A stretch of 9,517 nucleotides of DNA from contig WFQZ01000166.1 in NCBI GenBank assembly GCA_015486785.1, forward strand, positions 1 through 9,517. Reading direction: 5' to 3'. A model generated the notes under the pieces. The model saw only the letters and a list, made by a program, of their open reading frames with translations, had not been told where the DNA came from and made no database searches. The position numbers were made by a program, and so were the translations under genes. Positions 6,036 to 9,517 of the stretch are shown in pieces. Every line of letters begins with the position of its first letter. Positions within the stretch are counted from its first letter, which is position 1. The DNA is from Thermoflexales bacterium. Its GTDB lineage: Bacteria; Chloroflexota; Anaerolineae; B4-G1; SLSP01.

Positions 6036-8375
6036 TCAAGGTACGGTCAACAGCCCCAACGCAATTGCATCCGCGCCGTCGCTCCGCAAGTGACTCAGGT
6101 CGTCGAGCCAATACGCGCCGCCGAGTATGGTGTACGTGCCTGCGGGGAGCGCGTCCGGCAGAGCCAGCGCGTGCTGCTGGATGATCAGATCGCCCATCCG
6201 CCACTGATCCACCGAAAAGCCAAGACCGTCGCCCACGGCCACCACCGAGCCATCGCCCGCCGTCAGGTGGAGCATCAGCGAGAGGGGACGGGCCGGCGGC
6301 GTGAGCACCCGCCAGAAGGTCAGCACCTCCGTTGTTTGGCCGGGGCGGACGTTTGACGAGGCCGCGTAGCCCAACAGGGCCAGCGTTCCGTCCAGCGTTG
6401 CCGTCTGCGGATGAGGCGGATGGATCGGCGCGTCGTCCCGCTGCCAGATGGCGAAGGGCGGCAACGTTCCCGCCTGGGGCTGGACGTAGCTCAGGTGCAG
6501 GGCGGAGCGATCCAAGGACGCCGTCCAGGCAGGCAGCCAAGCGAACCGCTCCGAGCGGCGCGGCCAGCGCAAGCGATCCTCCGGCGGGATGGCGCGGGCA
6601 TACCAACCGGCTGCGGGCGGCACGACCCAGGTTTGCTCGCAGTCGAAGGTCAAACGGCGCAGGTCGTCGCGCCCGAAGCCGGCGGCGATAGCGTCGCCGG
6701 TCAGCGGGACGACTGGGTGTTGGCATTGCGCGAGCCATTGTCCGGCGGAGGGGATCACGTGGTACAGGAAAAGCGCATGTCCCAGCCGCTCCTGCGGCTC
6801 GCGGTGGCGAAACCAATCGTAGGTCGGGGGATAGGGGAGCGGCACACCGTCCAGCGTCGTCGCGCTGATGGCGTACCATCCGGGCTGTGGGTCGAAGCGG
6901 CGGGGGAGCACTGGCGGGGCATCGGGCAACGGGGCCAGCGGGCGGTAATCCACGCCATAGGCCGCCGGATCGTAGAAAGTGAATTGCGAGAGGTAAACCG
7001 GCCCCAGATCGTCGCGCCGCTGCCGCGCCGCCAGGAACTTCAACGCCTGTCCCCAGTCGGTGTTGGAGTCGGCCAGATACTGCCAGCCGCGATCCGCGCC
7101 CCCGGCGATGAGGTTGAAGTAGGTCAGGTAGTGCGGATGCAGCCAGCCGCCCTCGGCCACGGTGAGCGCGAAGGACGCGGCAAGCAGCCATCGCCCCCAA
7201 CGCGCCCGCTCGTCCCTCAGCCACGCGGCCAGCCGCCCGGCGGAAACGTAGAGGTAGGGCAGGATGGGCAGCAGGTGGCGATAGCCGATGTCAATGGTGC
7301 TGGAGAGTGCGGAAAGGAAGTACAGCAGCGGGAACAACCCCAAGGCCAGCTCCTCGCGCCACGGCAGATGGTAGCGGCGGGCCAAGAGCGGCAGCAAGGC
7401 CAGCAGTAACAACGTCCCCAGGGGCGTTTTGAGCACAAAGGCGATGGGGAAATAGAGCATCCAGCCGTGCATGCCGTTCTGCCCCAGCAAGAACGACTCC
7501 CGCCCGTAGGCCAGATTCTGGCGCAGGCGGAGCAATCGCTCAATGTGACTCGCGGCGGGCAAGGGAATCGCGCCACCGACCGCCGGCACCGGGCGCAGCT
7601 CAAATCCATAGGCGGCCCAGACGATCAACGCGGCCACGGCTACGAGGCTCAGGTATTGGCCACTCGCCCGCCATAGGCCACGGGATCGCGCCTGCTGCCA
7701 GCCGTCCCAGAGCATAATCGCGCCCAGCAGGGGCAGTAGCAACAAGGCAGTGAGCTTGGAAAGTTGGGCGCAGCCGAGCATGATGCCCGCCCAAGCCCAC
7801 CGTCCCCAGGTGGGACGGCGCAGGTAGCGGGCAAAGGCCCATCCGGCCCCCAGGATGAACATCGCCGCCCCTAGGTCAGTGGTAGCCAACGCGCCGTGCG
7901 CCAGCAGATTGGGATCGCACGAGGCCCAGGCCAGGGCAAACAGTCCACCGCTCGCGCCGAACCCATCAGCCGCCCAGCGATAGACAATTGCCAGCAGCAA
8001 GACTGTCAGCAAGGCGATCATCAGCCGGGGCGGGACGATGACCCGATCCAAGGGACGGTAGGCTAAGGTGGTGGCTTGCGCAACCTGGATGAGGTTGCCG
8101 GCGGCGTAGCCGGGGGCCTCCGGCGGCGGGGTGAGATCATCCAGCGGGAGCAGCGGCAGGGCCATCCACGCCTTGATGAGCGGCGTATGTTCGTCCAAGA
8201 GATGCACGCGGCCCGTGTGCAAGTACTCGTTTCCGCTGGTGATGTGGAATCCTTCGTCCACCGTCGCCGAGTTCTGCACCGCCGAGTCGGTCAGGCGAGC
8301 GAAGGTAAGCCACAGCAGGCTCAATACGATGATCCATCCCGTGCGATGCTTGCTCCCCGCTTCCATACCGCTCAT
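6036..8375 (-). CDS. GT39/PMT_2-like polytopic glycosyltransferase with C-terminal beta-rich domain
   Basis: This is a 779-residue GT-C-fold membrane glycosyltransferase of the dolichyl-phosphate-mannose mannosyltransferase/ArnT superfamily, expected to use a lipid-linked sugar donor at the outer face of the membrane. The start ATG 8375 has a Shine-Dalgarno (GAGGTG, 8385-8380) four bases upstream. Helix 1 (13-30) is followed by VDEGFH (D40 E41, position of the GT-C catalytic acid) and DEHTPLIK (61-68). About nine further helices run to about residue 430, with GYRHLLP (364-370) before the last ones. After them comes LADSNTDWGQ (D436-Q443), then an outer region. The last ~125 residues (LLGYAASSNVRPGQ..., Y670) are a beta-rich domain seen on Chloroflexota glycosyltransferases. 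The frame is open upstream to 8576 but lacks a signal there and overlaps the preceding gene. Acceptor and sugar cannot be deduced. Confidence 0.85.
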   Translation of the reverse strand: MSGMEAGSKHRTGWIIVLSLLWLTFARLTDSAVQNSATVDEGFHITSGNEYLHTGRVHLLDEHTPLIKAWMALPLLPLDDLTPPPEAPGYAAGNLIQVAQATTLAYRPLDRVIVPPRLMIALLTVLLLAIVYRWAADGFGASGGLFALAWASCDPNLLAHGALATTDLGAAMFILGAGWAFARYLRRPTWGRWAWAGIMLGCAQLSKLTALLLLPLLGAIMLWDGWQQARSRGLWRASGQYLSLVAVAALIVWAAYGFELRPVPAVGGAIPLPAASHIERLLRLRQNLAYGRESFLLGQNGMHGWMLYFPIAFVLKTPLGTLLLLALLPLLARRYHLPWREELALGLFPLLYFLSALSSTIDIGYRHLLPILPYLYVSAGRLAAWLRDERARWGRWLLAASFALTVAEGGWLHPHYLTYFNLIAGGADRGWQYLADSNTDWGQALKFLAARQRRDDLGPVYLSQFTFYDPAAYGVDYRPLAPLPDAPPVLPRRFDPQPGWYAISATTLDGVPLPYPPTYDWFRHREPQERLGHALFLYHVIPSAGQWLAQCQHPVVPLTGDAIAAGFGRDDLRRLTFDCEQTWVVPPAAGWYARAIPPEDRLRWPRRSERFAWLPAWTASLDRSALHLSYVQPQAGTLPPFAIWQRDDAPIHPPHPQTATLDGTLALLGYAASSNVRPGQTTEVLTFWRVLTPPARPLSLMLHLTAGDGSVVAVGDGLGFSVDQWRMGDLIIQQHALALPDALPAGTYTILGGAYWLDDLSHLRSDGADAIALGLLTVP

Positions 8376-8408
8376 TATACACCTCGGGCGGGCACGGAAG
8401 CGGGGAGC
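8352..8408 (-). promoter_or_regulatory. 13-bp inverted repeat enclosing RBS and start codon of the glycosyltransferase gene
   Basis: GCTCCCCGCTTCC at 8352-8364 and GGAAGCGGGGAGC at 8396-8408 are exact inverse complements. In minus-strand mRNA they would form a 13-bp, mostly GC stem around a 31-nt loop (8395-8365) that contains the Shine-Dalgarno GAGGTG and the ATG at 8375. The downstream arm is inside codons 4-8 of the gene; the upstream arm lies in the 38-bp gap after the glycosidase-like gene. The loop also contains a TATAAT, but no matching -35 element lies upstream of it. A translational or mRNA-processing control element between the two genes is plausible. No function is shown by the sequence. 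Confidence 0.5.
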
Positions 8409-8413
8409 GATGA

Positions 8414-9517
8414 TCAGCGGTTGACCTCCACGAATACCGGCAACAGGCCGACTTCCAGGGAGAGATGTCCGTCCTGGACGGGGAGCGTGCGGGAAATCGT
8501 GCCGTCGCGGTTGGTGAAGATGCCGTCGTGGGACGCGGGGATGGTGACGGTCTGGGTGACGTCGGTCGTGCCCCACAGGGTGTAGATGGAACGATCCGGC
8601 GCGTCGAACTGATAGGCTTCAATCCCCGGCGGCACGGCACGGTAAGGGGCTTTGTAGTGCGCTCCGGCCAGCCGTCGGGCCATGTTCTGATACGTGGTGT
8701 AGCCATTAATGGGCTGATGATCGTCGCTGATCAGCCAGCGATGCACGCAGTCATCGCAGGTGGGGACTTCGCGCACCTCAAACCAGAAGAGATTGTCCGC
8801 CCCGGCACTGAAGCCCCGCGTCAGCTCCTGCACAATGAAATAGCGTTGCCGTTCCACGTTGCCGTTGAGATTCACCCACATGCCGGTTTCGGTGACCCAG
8901 ATGCGCTTGCCGCGCACGCCAAACCGTTCCATCGTGGAGCGGATTTCATTGATTTTGCTCGCCATAGTGGGGAACTCCACCGGGTTGATGGGGTAGTAAT
9001 GCACGTTGGCGATGTCAAAGTATTGCCCCGCGCCGTAGCGCAAGGTCTCGGTAAAGAAATTCCGCGCCACGTGGCCGTCTATCCAATTGTCGTAGGCCAA
9101 CCCGCCGAACACGACTGCATCACGGGGATCGGCGGCTTTGATCTTGCGGTAGAAAATCCCCAGTTGTTCCGCGTACAAGTCGGGATGCAGCCCCCAACAT
9201 CCGGCGGACGCGCCCCATATATACGGGTACATTCCGTCTGGCTCGTTAGTGAACTCCCAGGCACTGACATCTTGCCCGTACCGCCCGATGAGCACATCCA
9301 GGAAGCCCTCAAACGCAGCTGTGTCAGACATCGGCCCGCAACTGTCCACCGCAGCCCAGGACGGTGCGCCGAAGACGGTGAAGAGCGGCTTCATGTGCAT
9401 CTCCTTCAAGCGGGTGACGATGCGGTCGGTGGGAGTCCAATCATACTGCCCGCGAGTTTGCTCAATTTCCAGCCACGGAACGATGACCCGTACCCATTGA
9501 GCACCCATGTCCTTGGC
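8414..9517 (-). CDS. Clan GH-A-type glycosidase-like protein (5' end outside window)
   Basis: The frame runs off the window at 9517; the ATG at 9508 is probably internal, because the upstream codons (AKD) continue the motif AKDMGAQWVRV typical of the first barrel strand. Numbering from that Met, the protein shows PWLEIEQTRGQYDW (11-24), a barrel segment FGAPSW (46-51), WEFTNEPDG with the probable acid/base E89, and IWVTETGMW with the probable nucleophile E207. The Asn-Glu-Pro and Thr-Glu-Thr-Gly signatures and their spacing fit (beta/alpha)8 retaining glycosidases of clan GH-A (GH5, GH39 or similar). The last ~80 residues (from about 285) look like a beta-sandwich that closes GH39-like enzymes. 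It ends 38 bp before the glycosyltransferase gene on the same strand. Substrate and presence of a signal peptide cannot be judged from this part. Confidence 0.8.
   Translation of the reverse strand, partial: AKDMGAQWVRVIVPWLEIEQTRGQYDWTPTDRIVTRLKEMHMKPLFTVFGAPSWAAVDSCGPMSDTAAFEGFLDVLIGRYGQDVSAWEFTNEPDGMYPYIWGASAGCWGLHPDLYAEQLGIFYRKIKAADPRDAVVFGGLAYDNWIDGHVARNFFTETLRYGAGQYFDIANVHYYPINPVEFPTMASKINEIRSTMERFGVRGKRIWVTETGMWVNLNGNVERQRYFIVQELTRGFSAGADNLFWFEVREVPTCDDCVHRWLISDDHQPINGYTTYQNMARRLAGAHYKAPYRAVPPGIEAYQFDAPDRSIYTLWGTTDVTQTVTIPASHDGIFTNRDGTISRTLPVQDGHLSLEVGLLPVFVEVNR

Noticed and set aside
5965..7224. 419-codon minus-strand frame inside the glycosyltransferase gene
   Set aside because: An Arg/Ala/Gly-rich alternative frame of a high-GC gene; no domain motifs, while the overlapping frame has clear family motifs.
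6411..7409. 332-codon plus-strand frame opposite the glycosyltransferase gene
   Set aside because: Antisense shadow with Gln/Gly/Arg-rich composition, no ribosome-binding site and no recognisable domain.
8376..8576. N-terminal extension of the glycosyltransferase frame to 8576
   Set aside because: The extra residues are Arg/His/Pro-rich shadow sequence overlapping the glycosidase-like gene. ATG 8375 has a Shine-Dalgarno and precedes a normal first membrane helix.
8076..8585. 169-codon plus-strand frame across the glycosyltransferase start region
   Set aside because: Antisense shadow of two well-supported genes; no start signal and no motifs.

Overview
The window looks like accessory DNA of a GC-rich bacterium, most plausibly a Chloroflexota (Anaerolineae/Roseiflexus-like) genome. 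The main clue is the minus-strand polytopic GT-C glycosyltransferase: it has the 'DSNTDWGQ' loop motif and a C-terminal beta-rich extension ('...NVRPGQTTEVLTFW...') of a type I associate with that phylum. The assignment is inference from family recall; no search was run.

Layout. (1) Bases 1-165 are the tail of a plus-strand gene cut by the window edge, followed by a strong intrinsic terminator (186-218). (2) Bases 219-466 hold a second hairpin, a doubtful 44-codon ORF and a good sigma70-type promoter (TTGGCA, 17 bp, TATATT). (3) Bases 467-5592 form a three-gene plus-strand operon: a four-helix membrane protein with a conserved cytosolic core, a 1252-residue TPR-CHAT caspase-like protease with an intact His/Cys dyad (H1091/C1133), and a 128-residue protein with a C-terminal zinc ribbon. 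Each gene has its own strong Shine-Dalgarno. Both gaps in the operon begin downstream of the stop with the same 12-mer, TAAGTTGCGACG; the second gap carries a perfect 31-nt palindrome and the first a shorter, degenerate version. (4) Bases 5620-5923 on the minus strand are a broken MNT (MntA-like) nucleotidyltransferase, in which a deletion of about 11 nt removed the catalytic Gly-Ser motif and shifted the frame. (5) Bases 6036-9517 on the minus strand hold a GT39-like membrane glycosyltransferase preceded by a clan GH-A-type glycosidase-like protein that runs off the window edge. A perfect 13-bp inverted repeat brackets the ribosome-binding site and start codon of the glycosyltransferase.

The most interesting unit is the operon at 467-5592. 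TPR-CHAT proteases are known sensor-proteases in bacterial and fungal conflict and cell-death systems, for example the TPR-CHAT protease of type III-E CRISPR and the proteases beside bacterial gasdermins. Here the TPR-CHAT gene sits between an uncharacterised membrane protein (candidate effector or substrate) and a small helical plus zinc-ribbon protein (candidate adaptor). No gasdermin, CRISPR array, ATPase or vWA component is visible. My working model is inference: the long, internally recombining 45-residue repeat array senses a ligand, activates the CHAT protease, and the membrane protein is cleaved or otherwise released to act at the membrane.
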